47,829 bases of DNA from an uncultured bacterium (GTDB lineage: Bacteria > Bipolaricaulota > Bipolaricaulia > RBG-16-55-9 > DRJF01), in NCBI GenBank assembly GCA_913053845.1, contig CAJXGD010000014.1:1-47829 (forward strand), written 5' to 3'. The position numbers were made by a program, and so were the translations under genes. Below the pieces are notes generated by a model that saw only the letters and a program-made list of their open reading frames with translations, ran no database searches and was not told where the DNA came from. This document shows, one piece after another, positions 1 through 8,071 of the stretch (within the stretch, counting starts at the first letter, position 1; each line of letters begins with the position of its first letter).

Positions 1-330
1 TTCAGCTCGACCTCTTTCGATCCGGATGGCGACCAACTGGTGCAGTTCCAATGGAACTTCGGCGACGGGAGTAGCGGTTTCGGACCGAGCGTGCAGCACA
101 CCTACTTCACGCTCGGCTCCTTTCAGGTCAGCTTGGTGGTGCGCGACAGCCGGGGCGCCCAGGCCAGCACCCAGCGGCAGGTAAATGTGCGCGCCGGTCC
201 CGGCAACCTGCCGCCGGTGGCCAGCTTCAACCTCTTTCCCACCAACCCCACCGTGGGCCAACCGGTGACCTTCAGCTCGACCTCTTTCGATCCGGATGGC
301 GACCAACTGGTGCAGTTCCAATGGAGCTTC
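1..330 (+). repeat. 270-bp tandem repeat unit inside the PKD gene
   Basis: Bases 1-60 and 271-330 differ at only one position. Identity falls off in the following 60 bases (61-120 against 331-390), although both encode the same PKD core. The period of 270 bp is exactly one 90-residue PKD domain. Near-identity at DNA level, including third positions, points to recent duplication or gene conversion between adjacent domains. Further copies may lie before the window. Confidence 0.85.
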
Positions 331-981
331 GGCGACGGGAGCAGTGGCTCCGGGCCCAGCGTGCAGCACAGCTACTTCACGCCCGGCTCATTCCAGGTCA
401 GGCTAGTGGTGCGCGACAGCCGTGGGGCCAGCGGGCAGACCAGTCGTCTGCTCACCGTCGGCTTCCCCGGTCCTGGCTCAACGCCCGGTCGGACCGGTTT
501 CGCAGTCAATGCGGTCGACAGCAACCACTTCCGCATCAGCGTGCAGGGGGACCCCAGTTGGTTCAGCGACCGTCCCTTCAAGATCATCTTGGATACCAAC
601 GGCTTCTTCACCGGCGTGCAGCAGCAGGCCTCCGGCAGCGTTTCGGCCCAGGGCATCTCGCCGGTGCCCAGCCAGAGCTCCCATCTGGAGCTGAACGGCG
701 CGGTGCGCAATGGCCGGATAGACTTCATCATCGGCGTCTCCGGCAATACCACCAAGATCAAGTTCGATTTGCGCCTGGACGCCGACGGCAACGGCACGCC
801 GGAGCGCAACCCTCGGTTGATCACCCTAGGCAACTCGCTGCGTCATCCGCCCTCGGATCCCTTTATCATCGCGCTGAACGGGAATAGCCTGATACCTTTC
901 AGCAGCGTTCAGGTCTGTCTGGTGCTCATTGACCAGCCCGGCTTCTCGTTCAGCATCTGCTTCCGCTTCGGTGACTTGTAG
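1..981 (+). CDS. PKD-repeat secreted protein, 3' part (start lies before the window)
   Basis: The frame is open from base 1, so the gene is cut at its 5' end; 326 codons are visible. It begins inside one PKD domain (DPDGD near codon 7, WNFGDGS near codon 19) and holds a second complete one 90 codons later (PPVASFNLFPTNP start, FDPDGD, WSFGDGSSGSGP, VRLVVRDSRGA). PKD domains are Ig-like beta-sandwiches typical of extracellular adhesins and of accessory modules on secreted proteases. After a Pro/Gly linker come about 160 residues with no family I recognise: GDPSW, FKIILDTNG, FDLRLDADGNG, PFIIALNGNSLIPFSS and a late cysteine. The same domain ends the subtilase at 1959-5411, so the two proteins are related at the C-terminus and probably share an export or surface-attachment route. 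There is no catalytic motif in the visible part. Confidence 0.85.
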   Translation, partial: FSSTSFDPDGDQLVQFQWNFGDGSSGFGPSVQHTYFTLGSFQVSLVVRDSRGAQASTQRQVNVRAGPGNLPPVASFNLFPTNPTVGQPVTFSSTSFDPDGDQLVQFQWSFGDGSSGSGPSVQHSYFTPGSFQVRLVVRDSRGASGQTSRLLTVGFPGPGSTPGRTGFAVNAVDSNHFRISVQGDPSWFSDRPFKIILDTNGFFTGVQQQASGSVSAQGISPVPSQSSHLELNGAVRNGRIDFIIGVSGNTTKIKFDLRLDADGNGTPERNPRLITLGNSLRHPPSDPFIIALNGNSLIPFSSVQVCLVLIDQPGFSFSICFRFGDL

Positions 982-992
982 AACCTGATCTG

Positions 993-1028
993 AGTAGTAG
1001 GGGCGACCGGCCGGTCGCCCCTACTACT
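993..1028. repeat. perfect 36-bp palindrome between the first two genes
   Basis: Two 18-base arms meet at 1010/1011 without a loop; the core reads GGGGCGACCGGCCGGTCGCC. It lies 12 bases after the stop of the PKD gene and 30 bases before the next start. No T-run follows, so it is a poor intrinsic terminator. It resembles the dispersed GTAGGGGCGA-type palindromes I recall from other bacterial genomes, which are small non-coding repeats of the REP or MITE kind. No second copy was noticed in this window. Confidence 0.8.
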
Positions 1029-1057
1029 GCCTTACGTTCAAGCGAAAGGAGCTTACT

Positions 1058-1906
1058 ATGTCCAGCCGTATGCTCTACCTGACGGCCTTGCTAGGCGCCG
1101 TGATCCTGCTGGCCTGGGGGCCGCTGCGCGGGACGCTCTTTTGGCCCATGGTCGGTGGCTCAGCCTCCTCAGAGCTGCTGGCCGGCCGGAGCTACCGCGC
1201 GCCGCTGCCGTCCAGCTCGACCGACATCGTCCGGATCGTCCAGGCGGCCCAGAACCTCGATTACTGGATCCGTATCCAACAAGGGCTCAATGTGACTTAT
1301 CTGAAGGGCAACAAACCCTGCTCGGCCTGCGATCCGGCCCAGGAAACCAGTTTCTTCCAGACCCCACAGCTCTACACCGATGGCCTGCTCTTCTGGATCC
1401 GCTTGGATGAGCCCAAGTACCGGCTTAACCTGAGGCCGGCGGCCAGCGAGCCCAACTCACCGGGCGGCTACGAGCTGATCGTCTCGCCCAAGGTCAACCT
1501 AGCCGAAGGTGATCTGCAAAGTTTGCTGACCGGGCTGGCACCCTTCGGGGTCGCGCCAACTCAAACCGGCGCGCTCTCCTTCTCGGTGATCAACGTGCCG
1601 GCCAAGCCGCGACCTCCGGCCGGCGCCCGGCTGGACTCGACGCTCTATGGGCTGATGATCGCCCCTGATTGGCATGACTACGCCGCCGCTCATGGCATCG
1701 AGCTCTCCGGCCTGCGTGCCCGCGTGATCGTGGATCTGGCCACGCCGGGCGTCCAGCCGCAGGGAGTGGCCGATCTGTTGGTGGAGGCCAGCTCCCCGGA
1801 GCGACTGCGCGCCCTGGTGCCCATCGAGCAACTGCTGGCCCTGGCCCGCGACCCGGCCGTCTCGCTGGTGCGCTTGCCCAACCGGCCGCAACCGGGCGCC
1901 GGATGA
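1058..1906 (+). CDS. Membrane-anchored or secreted protein of unknown function
   Basis: 282 residues; the ATG is preceded by GAAAGGAG at a good distance. Residues 4-20 form a hydrophobic segment (YLTALLGAVILLAWGP) that could be a signal peptide or an N-terminal anchor; the rest is soluble and probably outside the cytoplasm. A CSACD motif (CxxC) near residue 88 could bind a metal or form a disulfide. I recognise no family. It sits between two secreted proteins that share a C-terminal domain and reads in the same direction, with the palindrome upstream and only 52 bases to the subtilase start. A role in the same extracellular process is inferred from position only. Confidence 0.8.
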   Translation: MSSRMLYLTALLGAVILLAWGPLRGTLFWPMVGGSASSELLAGRSYRAPLPSSSTDIVRIVQAAQNLDYWIRIQQGLNVTYLKGNKPCSACDPAQETSFFQTPQLYTDGLLFWIRLDEPKYRLNLRPAASEPNSPGGYELIVSPKVNLAEGDLQSLLTGLAPFGVAPTQTGALSFSVINVPAKPRPPAGARLDSTLYGLMIAPDWHDYAAAHGIELSGLRARVIVDLATPGVQPQGVADLLVEASSPERLRALVPIEQLLALARDPAVSLVRLPNRPQPGAG

Positions 1907-1958
1907 GTAGCGGCCGGTCTCTATGCTCAATCCGCCAGATGCTAGAAAGGAGAAAAAT

Positions 1959-4900
1959 ATGAGACAACTAGATGGGTGCAGAGCCTGGAAGGTGCTGGCG
2001 CTGTTCGCTCTCATCGCGCTTCTGGTCTTCGGCGGCGCTGCCGGTACCTTGGCCGGCCCCTTCACTCCAAACGCCAAGAGCGATAATCACAACGCCAAGA
2101 TTGACAGCGCCTTGGAGCAACTGATGCAGATGGTCAGCGCCGCCCGCTCCGGCGCGGCCTCGGAACAGTTCGCCGCCCAACACGGCATACCGGTGCGCAA
2201 CGGCCAAGTGCAGGTGGTTATCCGGCTCAGCATACCGGGTCTGGCCGCGATAGTGGCCCAGGCGATCCGCCAGTTGGGTCTGGGGCTGGTGCGCGCTCAA
2301 TCGGATCACTTCGTCGCTCTGCAGATCCCGCTGAGTTACGCCGGCCTGTTGAGATTGGCCGCCTTAAGCGGGGTGGGCTTCATCCGTCCGCCGGTTAGCC
2401 CACAAGCCTTGACCGTCAGCCAGGGGGTGGCGCTCACCGGAGCGGCTGCCTTGCAGGCTAATGGTGTGCGTGGCCGAGGGGTCAAAATAGCCGTGATTGA
2501 CCTGGGCTTCGCCGGCCTCTCCAACGCGCAGGCTGCCGGTGAGCTGCCCGGCTCGGTGGTGACGCAGGACTTCTCCGGCTCCGGCTTGCAGTCCGGCAGC
2601 TCGCACGGCACGGCGGTAGCCGAGATAGTTCATGATATGGCCCCCGACGCCCAACTCTTTCTGATGAAGATCTCCGACGAAGTTGATCTGGAAAACGCGG
2701 TGAATCAGGCCATCGCCCAGGGAGTTAGAATCATCAATCATTCGGTGGGCTGGCTCAACACCAACTTCTACGATGGCACCGGGATCATCGCCGACATCGC
2801 CAACCGAGCGCGTGCCCAGGGGGTCCTGTGGGTCAACTCGGCCGGCAACTACGCCCGGCGCCACTGGCAGGGTCTGGGAATAGACTCCAACGGCGACGGC
2901 TGGGTGGACTTCTCGCCCGGCAATTCCAGCTTGAGCTTGAATGCCAACAGCGGCGAGCTGATCCAACTCTTTCTCACTTGGAATGACTGGCCGGCCTCGG
3001 CCCAAGATTACGATCTCTTCTTATTCGATGATCGTGGCACCCAGGTCGCCAGCTCCGAGCGCTTGCAGACGGGCACCGAGCAGCCGACAGAGAGTCTGTT
3101 CTTCCCGGTGAGCCGCTCGGGGCGCTATAGCGTGCGGGTCAAGCTGGCCGGGGTCAGCGTGCCCAAACAACTGTCGCTCTTCGCGCTGCACCACGACCTG
3201 TCTCCCTTTGTCAGCCGGGGCTCGGTGGTCGCGCCGGCCGACGCCCAGAGCGTCTTGGCCGTGGGGGCGATAGATCAGCTTCGCTGGACCTCCGGGCCGC
3301 AGGAGAGCTTCAGCTCCCAAGGTCCGACCAGTGACGGGCGCAGCAAGCCCGACCTGATGGCTCCGGACAACGTTTCGACCTATACTTTGGGCAGTTTCCG
3401 GGGGACCAGCGCCGCCGCGCCGCATGTCGCCGGGGCAGCCGCGCTGTTGCTCTCCGAGAACCCAGGTGAAAGCGTCTCTCAACTGGCCAGTCAACTGCGC
3501 AGCCAGGCGATCAACATGGGCTCACCGTTCCTCTTTGGGGCGGGACGGCTCAACCTGGTGAGCAGCCCGCCGAGCGGGCGGCCTGATCTGGTCCTGCGGG
3601 ATCTCGCTTTCTCGCCTCCTAGACCCAGCTTAGGCACGCCGGTCACGATCAGTGCTCAGGTGGTCAATCAGGGCAGCGCTGCCGCCGGTGCCTTTGCGGT
3701 CCAGATCAACGATGGCTTTGGCACTGCCAGCCGGAACTTCGCCGGACTGGCCGCCGGTGGCTCGCTGAGCGTCAGCTTCACCCGCCAGTTGCAAGCCCCT
3801 CAGGAGACGATCACCCTGATCGCCGACCCCTTCAATCAAGTTAGCGAGTCCAATGAGAACAATAATACCGCCCAATTGAATATCTCGGCCGGAGCTCCTC
3901 CGCCAACGGCGCTGGGCGTCCAAATCCAGACCGATCGCTCCAGCTATCAGATCGGCGATCCGATCCGGGTGCAGTTCGAGCTCACTGGCCAGGCCTTCGT
4001 CTATATCTATGACGTTGATCCCCAGGGCGCGGTCAGCCTGCTCTTCCCCCCCGGCTCCGAAGCGTCTAGCCGCCAACTGGCCAGAGGCAGTTACGATCTG
4101 GGCAATTTGTTGGGCGGAGTGACTCTGCGGGTCACCGGACCAGCCGGCCTGGAGAGCGTCCATGCCCTGGCGACCGCCAGCCCGATCAACCTGCAGCTCT
4201 CAGGACTGCGCAGCAGCTCGTTCAGCAATATCAATGTCTTTAAGAGTGAGATCAGCCGCCGGATTCAGGCTCTGAGCCCAGGGCTCAGTTGGGGCTGGGA
4301 CGCGGTCTCGTTCCAAGTGGGCAATGCCGCGCCGCCGACCTCCAATCGGCCGCCGGTGGCCCGCTTTACTTTTAGCCCGGCCAGCCCCCAGATCAATCAG
4401 GTGGTCACCTTTGACGGCTCAAGCTCATTTGACCCGGACGGTTTCATCACCCGCTGGCACTGGGTCTTTCAGGGTAATGGCCGCACCGAGCTGGACAGCG
4501 TGCGGCCCAGTGTACGTTTCACCAGTGCTCGGACCTACCAGGTCACGCTCACCGTGACAGACAATCAGGGCGCGACGAATAGCACCACCCGCCCCATCCA
4601 AGTCACCGCCCCTATACCCACCAACCGACCGCCGGTGGCCCGCTTCACCTTCAGCCCCGCCAATCCGCAGGTCAACCAGACCGTCAGCTTCGATGGCTCC
4701 AGCTCATCCGATCCGGGTGGCTCCATCGTCCAATATCGCTGGGACTTCAACTCCGACGGGCGGGTGGATGCCACTGGCGTGCGCGCCCAAGCGCGTTTCA
4801 CCCGCGTGGCCGACTTCCGGGTGACCCTGACGGTGATAGACAATAGTGGGCGGTCAGGCGAAACCACTCAGACGCTACGCGTGCGCTCCGCCGGAGTGCC

Positions 4901-5411
4901 CCCGCCTGCGCCCTCACCTACACCCAGCTCCGGTCAGGCCGGCTTCTTCCTCTTCAGCCAAGATCGAGACAAGTTCCATCTGATCGTGCGCGGTGATCCC
5001 TCCTGGACCAGCCCGCACACCTTCAAAGCACTGATCACCTTGAACGGTGACTTGAGCGGTAATATCACTGTAAAAACCACCGGCAACGCTACGCCGCAGA
5101 CTACGCATTACGCCGTGCCCACGACCCTGACCGGCAAGGTGGGGAACGGCTCGATCGAGTATGTCATCCCCATCAGGAATCCGGGCCTGCGATTTACCTT
5201 TGACCTGCAAATGGACATGAGCGGCAACGGAAAATTGCAGACGGGCACCGAAGTGCCCATCTTCTTCGTGATCGGAGGGCGCAACCATAAGGTAGCTAAG
5301 AATCCTTTCTTCATCACGCGGACCAACCAGAGCCTGCTGCCTTTTGGGAGTTTTCTGCTCTGTACCTCAATCAGCGCCACGCGGGTGCGTTGCAACCCCT
5401 TCCCAGGATGA
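1959..5411 (+). CDS. Secreted subtilisin-like (S8) protease with CARDB, DUF4384-like, two PKD and a novel C-terminal domain
   Basis: I start the gene at ATG 1959 because AAAGGAG lies just upstream; an in-frame ATG at 1923 lacks a ribosome site. The protein has 1150 residues. Residues 10-33 form a signal peptide. The S8 domain carries the full triad: Asp181 (AVIDLG), His216 (SSHGTAVAE) and Ser484 (RGTSAAAPHVAG), plus the oxyanion Asn297 (NSAGN). An insertion of about 100 residues between Asn and Ser (LTWNDWPASAQDYDLFLFDD) looks like a PPC-type beta domain. Then follow a CARDB domain (about 541-644, ending NENNNTA), a DUF4384-like domain (650-758, YQIGDPIRVQFEL), two PKD domains (797-884 and 890-976) and the C-terminal domain shared with the first gene (from about 994). 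Probably an outer-surface or secreted endopeptidase; substrate unknown. Confidence 0.93.
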   Translation: MRQLDGCRAWKVLALFALIALLVFGGAAGTLAGPFTPNAKSDNHNAKIDSALEQLMQMVSAARSGAASEQFAAQHGIPVRNGQVQVVIRLSIPGLAAIVAQAIRQLGLGLVRAQSDHFVALQIPLSYAGLLRLAALSGVGFIRPPVSPQALTVSQGVALTGAAALQANGVRGRGVKIAVIDLGFAGLSNAQAAGELPGSVVTQDFSGSGLQSGSSHGTAVAEIVHDMAPDAQLFLMKISDEVDLENAVNQAIAQGVRIINHSVGWLNTNFYDGTGIIADIANRARAQGVLWVNSAGNYARRHWQGLGIDSNGDGWVDFSPGNSSLSLNANSGELIQLFLTWNDWPASAQDYDLFLFDDRGTQVASSERLQTGTEQPTESLFFPVSRSGRYSVRVKLAGVSVPKQLSLFALHHDLSPFVSRGSVVAPADAQSVLAVGAIDQLRWTSGPQESFSSQGPTSDGRSKPDLMAPDNVSTYTLGSFRGTSAAAPHVAGAAALLLSENPGESVSQLASQLRSQAINMGSPFLFGAGRLNLVSSPPSGRPDLVLRDLAFSPPRPSLGTPVTISAQVVNQGSAAAGAFAVQINDGFGTASRNFAGLAAGGSLSVSFTRQLQAPQETITLIADPFNQVSESNENNNTAQLNISAGAPPPTALGVQIQTDRSSYQIGDPIRVQFELTGQAFVYIYDVDPQGAVSLLFPPGSEASSRQLARGSYDLGNLLGGVTLRVTGPAGLESVHALATASPINLQLSGLRSSSFSNINVFKSEISRRIQALSPGLSWGWDAVSFQVGNAAPPTSNRPPVARFTFSPASPQINQVVTFDGSSSFDPDGFITRWHWVFQGNGRTELDSVRPSVRFTSARTYQVTLTVTDNQGATNSTTRPIQVTAPIPTNRPPVARFTFSPANPQVNQTVSFDGSSSSDPGGSIVQYRWDFNSDGRVDATGVRAQARFTRVADFRVTLTVIDNSGRSGETTQTLRVRSAGVPPPAPSPTPSSGQAGFFLFSQDRDKFHLIVRGDPSWTSPHTFKALITLNGDLSGNITVKTTGNATPQTTHYAVPTTLTGKVGNGSIEYVIPIRNPGLRFTFDLQMDMSGNGKLQTGTEVPIFFVIGGRNHKVAKNPFFITRTNQSLLPFGSFLLCTSISATRVRCNPFPG

Positions 5412-5453
5412 CAGGAAGCCCTCACAGCGAATGGGGCCGGGCGTGCTTAACAG

Positions 5454-6956
5454 CTACTCCCGGCCTCGCTCCGCCTGGGCTGCCTCAGCCTTGAGCTCGT
5501 CCGCTTTGGGGTAAGTGACCCTACGCCGATGGCGCATCGCCCGCAGCGTCTGACAGAAGGCCTGCTTGATCTGGGCCAGATCGGCCAAGGTCAGCGGGCT
5601 TTCGGCCAGTTGGCCATCGGAGAGCCGCTCTTGCACGATCCCCTCGACCATCCCTGCTAGCTGGCCGTCGTCCTCGATCGAGTGGGAGGCCGCCTCCACC
5701 GAGTCGGCCAGCATCAGGATGGCAGTCTCTTTGCTGTTGGGTAGCGGTGCATCATAGCGATAGTCGTCTATAGAAACAGAGCTGCCCTCGCCGCGCGCGC
5801 GCAGCGCCTTGAGATAAAAATAGCGAATGACCGAGGTGCCGTGGTGCCGGGGAATAAACTGAATAATGTCATCGCGCAGGCCGTACTCCTTGGCCAGCTC
5901 TATCCCATCTTTAATGTGTGAAGTAAGTATCATTTTGCTCATGTTAGGGGCCAATTCATCGTGCGGATTCCCCTCGCCCTGCTGATTCTCAGTGAAGAAC
6001 TCCGGGCGGCGCAGCTTACCAATATCATGGTAATAAGCTCCCACGGTGACCAACAGTGAGTTGGCCCCGATCGCCTGGGCAGCGCTCTCGGCCAGATCGG
6101 CCACATTGGTGCTGTGATGATAGGTGCCCGGCGCCTCTTCGCGCATCCGGACCAGCAGGGGCTGTGAGGGATTGAGCAGCTCCACCAGGCCCAGCGGGCT
6201 GGTCTTCTGGGTCAAGCGCTCGGCCAGCGGCAGGCTGATCAGGATCAGCGAAGCGCTGACTATGCCGTTGAGCAATGACCAGAGCAGGGCAGCTCCATTG
6301 AGTTGGGGCAGGCCGGCGGAGAGGGTGACCGCCCCGTGGAGCAACAAACTAACCAGGCCGATCTGGAAGCCGGCGATCACCAGCACGGAGAGCTTTTGCA
6401 GGTGGGCGGCGCGGGTCACCGCCACCAGGCTGCCTCCGAAGGCGGCGATCAGGGCAGCGATGGGGTTCAGCGTCTGGTCCAGCCCCACCAGCAGAGACAG
6501 CAAGGCGGCGACGGCCAGACCCACCTCTGCATCGAGGAAGATGGTCGCCAGCCCCGCGCCCAGCGCGGCCGGAATGAGGTAGCCGCTGAGATTCTCCGGC
6601 ACCAGATAAGGGGCCAAGAGGTCCATCGCCCGACCGAGCAAGGCCACGATGAGCACCAGTCCGAAAAGAAAGCGCCGCAGGCGTTTTTGCTCCAGCATCT
6701 GCCCTTTGCGCAGGTGTAGATAGCCCACCCAGAGGAAGACGACGATGGTGATGACCACCAGTTGGCCCACCACTTGGCTCCAGCCCAGGAAATGCACGAA
6801 GGGTGGCTTAAAGATGCTCAAGCGGAAGGTATAGAGGATGCTCAAGGTCAGCGCCAACAGCGCCGTCCCGCCCCAAAGCCGCTGAGTAGGGTGCCTTAAG
6901 CCTGTCCGATCGCCGCGCTTGGACTTAGCTCTGGTGCGCCTGCTCCACCTTTTCAT
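5454..6956 (-). CDS. PgpH/YqfF-like membrane HD-domain phosphohydrolase without the extracellular domain
   Basis: About 500 residues. Several transmembrane segments (about residues 28-250) precede a cytoplasmic HD domain with HHSTNVADLAE, YYHDIGKL, GNPHDELAPNMSK, IPRHHGT and MLADSVEAAS, the metal-binding set of the 7TM-HD family. Characterised members (Listeria PgpH) hydrolyse cyclic di-AMP. Those proteins are about 700 residues with a large extracellular domain after the first helix; that domain is absent here, so any external sensing must differ. The gene lies directly downstream of phoH, the usual phoH-yqfF order, and overlaps its end; ybeY, which often follows, is missing. The start is uncertain: ATG 6956 with GAGG close upstream, or TTG 6965. 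c-di-AMP as substrate is inferred from the family. Confidence 0.85.
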   Translation of the reverse strand: MKRWSRRTRAKSKRGDRTGLRHPTQRLWGGTALLALTLSILYTFRLSIFKPPFVHFLGWSQVVGQLVVITIVVFLWVGYLHLRKGQMLEQKRLRRFLFGLVLIVALLGRAMDLLAPYLVPENLSGYLIPAALGAGLATIFLDAEVGLAVAALLSLLVGLDQTLNPIAALIAAFGGSLVAVTRAAHLQKLSVLVIAGFQIGLVSLLLHGAVTLSAGLPQLNGAALLWSLLNGIVSASLILISLPLAERLTQKTSPLGLVELLNPSQPLLVRMREEAPGTYHHSTNVADLAESAAQAIGANSLLVTVGAYYHDIGKLRRPEFFTENQQGEGNPHDELAPNMSKMILTSHIKDGIELAKEYGLRDDIIQFIPRHHGTSVIRYFYLKALRARGEGSSVSIDDYRYDAPLPNSKETAILMLADSVEAASHSIEDDGQLAGMVEGIVQERLSDGQLAESPLTLADLAQIKQAFCQTLRAMRHRRRVTYPKADELKAEAAQAERGRE

Positions 6957-7878
6957 AGGCCTCAATGATCCGTTTGACCAAGCGATGCCGCACCACGTCG
7001 CGCCGATCCAGATAGACGAAGGCGATGCCTTCGATGCAGGTCAGGATGCGCTCGACCGCCTTCAAACCGGAAGTGCCCCGTTCCAGGTCTATCTGGGTCA
7101 CATCACCGGTGATCACCATGCGAGAGTGAAAGCCGAGTCGGGTGAGAAACATCTTCATCTGGGTAGAGGTGGTGTTCTGGGCCTCATCGAGGATGATAAA
7201 GCTGTTATTGAGCGTGCGGCCACGCATGAAGGCCAAAGGGGCGATCTCGATGCGCCCGCTCTCGATATAACCGGCCACCTCATCGGCCGGGACCAGGGCG
7301 TAGATCGCATCGTAGAGCGGCCGCAGATAAGGTCGAATTTTGGCCTGGATATCGCCGGGCAAGAAGCCCAACTCCTCACCGGCCTCGACCGCCGGGCGGG
7401 TCAGGATCAACCGCTGCACCTGGCCTCGCCTGAGAGCGTCAATGGCCAGGGCCACCGCCAGATAGGTCTTGCCGGTGCCCGATGGCCCGATGCTGAAGAC
7501 GATCTCGTTCTCGCGCATCGCCCGCACGTAGCGCTGCTGGCCCATCGTCTTGGGCCGGACCTCCTCGCCCCAACGGGTCCGCTGGATGGTCTGGGAGAGC
7601 ACCTGGGAGAGATCGGCCTGATCATCCCGGCTGATCTCTTGGGCCAAGTATTCCACATCATCCAAAGCAGGCGTTTTGCCGGACGCTATCAGCTCGGTCA
7701 GTTTGTGCAACAGCCGCTCCACCTGGGCCACCTCCTGGGCTGGTCCCTCGAGGCGCAGTTGGGTGCCCCGCAGACGCAGTTTCACCGGGAAATGCTGGTT
7801 GATATAGTTGAGATTGCGGTTGTAAGGACCGAGTAAGGCTGTGGCCTGGGCGCTATCGCTGAGCGAGATCTGACGCAC
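6925..7878 (-). CDS. phoH: PhoH-family ATPase
   Basis: 317 residues. A KH-like N-terminal part is followed by the P-loop ATPase with Walker A GPSGTGKT (131-138), Walker B FIILDEAQN and the MVITGDVTQID motif, all typical of the PhoH/YbeZ family. The cellular role is poorly defined; YbeZ partners the endoribonuclease YbeY in ribosome and RNA quality control. The first in-frame start is GTG 7878. Its ribosome site is weak, and the frame stays open to 7974 without a better start codon. The next gene downstream encodes the HD phosphohydrolase and overlaps its end, so the two are probably co-translated. Confidence 0.92.
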   Translation of the reverse strand: MRQISLSDSAQATALLGPYNRNLNYINQHFPVKLRLRGTQLRLEGPAQEVAQVERLLHKLTELIASGKTPALDDVEYLAQEISRDDQADLSQVLSQTIQRTRWGEEVRPKTMGQQRYVRAMRENEIVFSIGPSGTGKTYLAVALAIDALRRGQVQRLILTRPAVEAGEELGFLPGDIQAKIRPYLRPLYDAIYALVPADEVAGYIESGRIEIAPLAFMRGRTLNNSFIILDEAQNTTSTQMKMFLTRLGFHSRMVITGDVTQIDLERGTSGLKAVERILTCIEGIAFVYLDRRDVVRHRLVKRIIEAYEKVEQAHQS

Positions 7879-8071
7879 TGCCAGGTCGCCCGCCGAGGAA
7901 GAACCATCGCCGGAGCCCGCCGTCGGCTGAAGGGGCTTCCGGACCTGCTGCTGTGCCGCTCTGGTGAAGGGAGGTCACCTCTCCTAGCTGTGAAGTTTGA
8001 GCTTCATGATAGTGGGAGGCTCAAGCCTTGTCAATCGGCGATAGTTAGGGAGTGGGCATCCGCTGCGCTCT

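Noticed and set aside
993..1028. Palindrome as intrinsic terminator
   Set aside because: No T-run on either side and no loop; a repeat element explains it better.
1923..1958. Longer start of the subtilase gene
   Set aside because: The ATG at 1959 has AAAGGAG and begins directly with the signal peptide; the upstream extension would put twelve charged residues in front of it.
5412..5453. GGCCGGG...CCCGGCC stem as terminator between converging genes
   Set aside because: The right arm lies inside the HD-protein coding end and no T-run follows; too weak to list as a feature.
6919..7836. 305-codon open frame on the plus strand
   Set aside because: It is the mirror of phoH, whose Walker motifs are intact; no ribosome site or domain supports it.
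7879..7985. GTG at 7978 with AGGAG as start of phoH
   Set aside because: It is in a different frame from phoH and would need a sequencing frameshift; the spacing between AGGAG and GTG is also too short.
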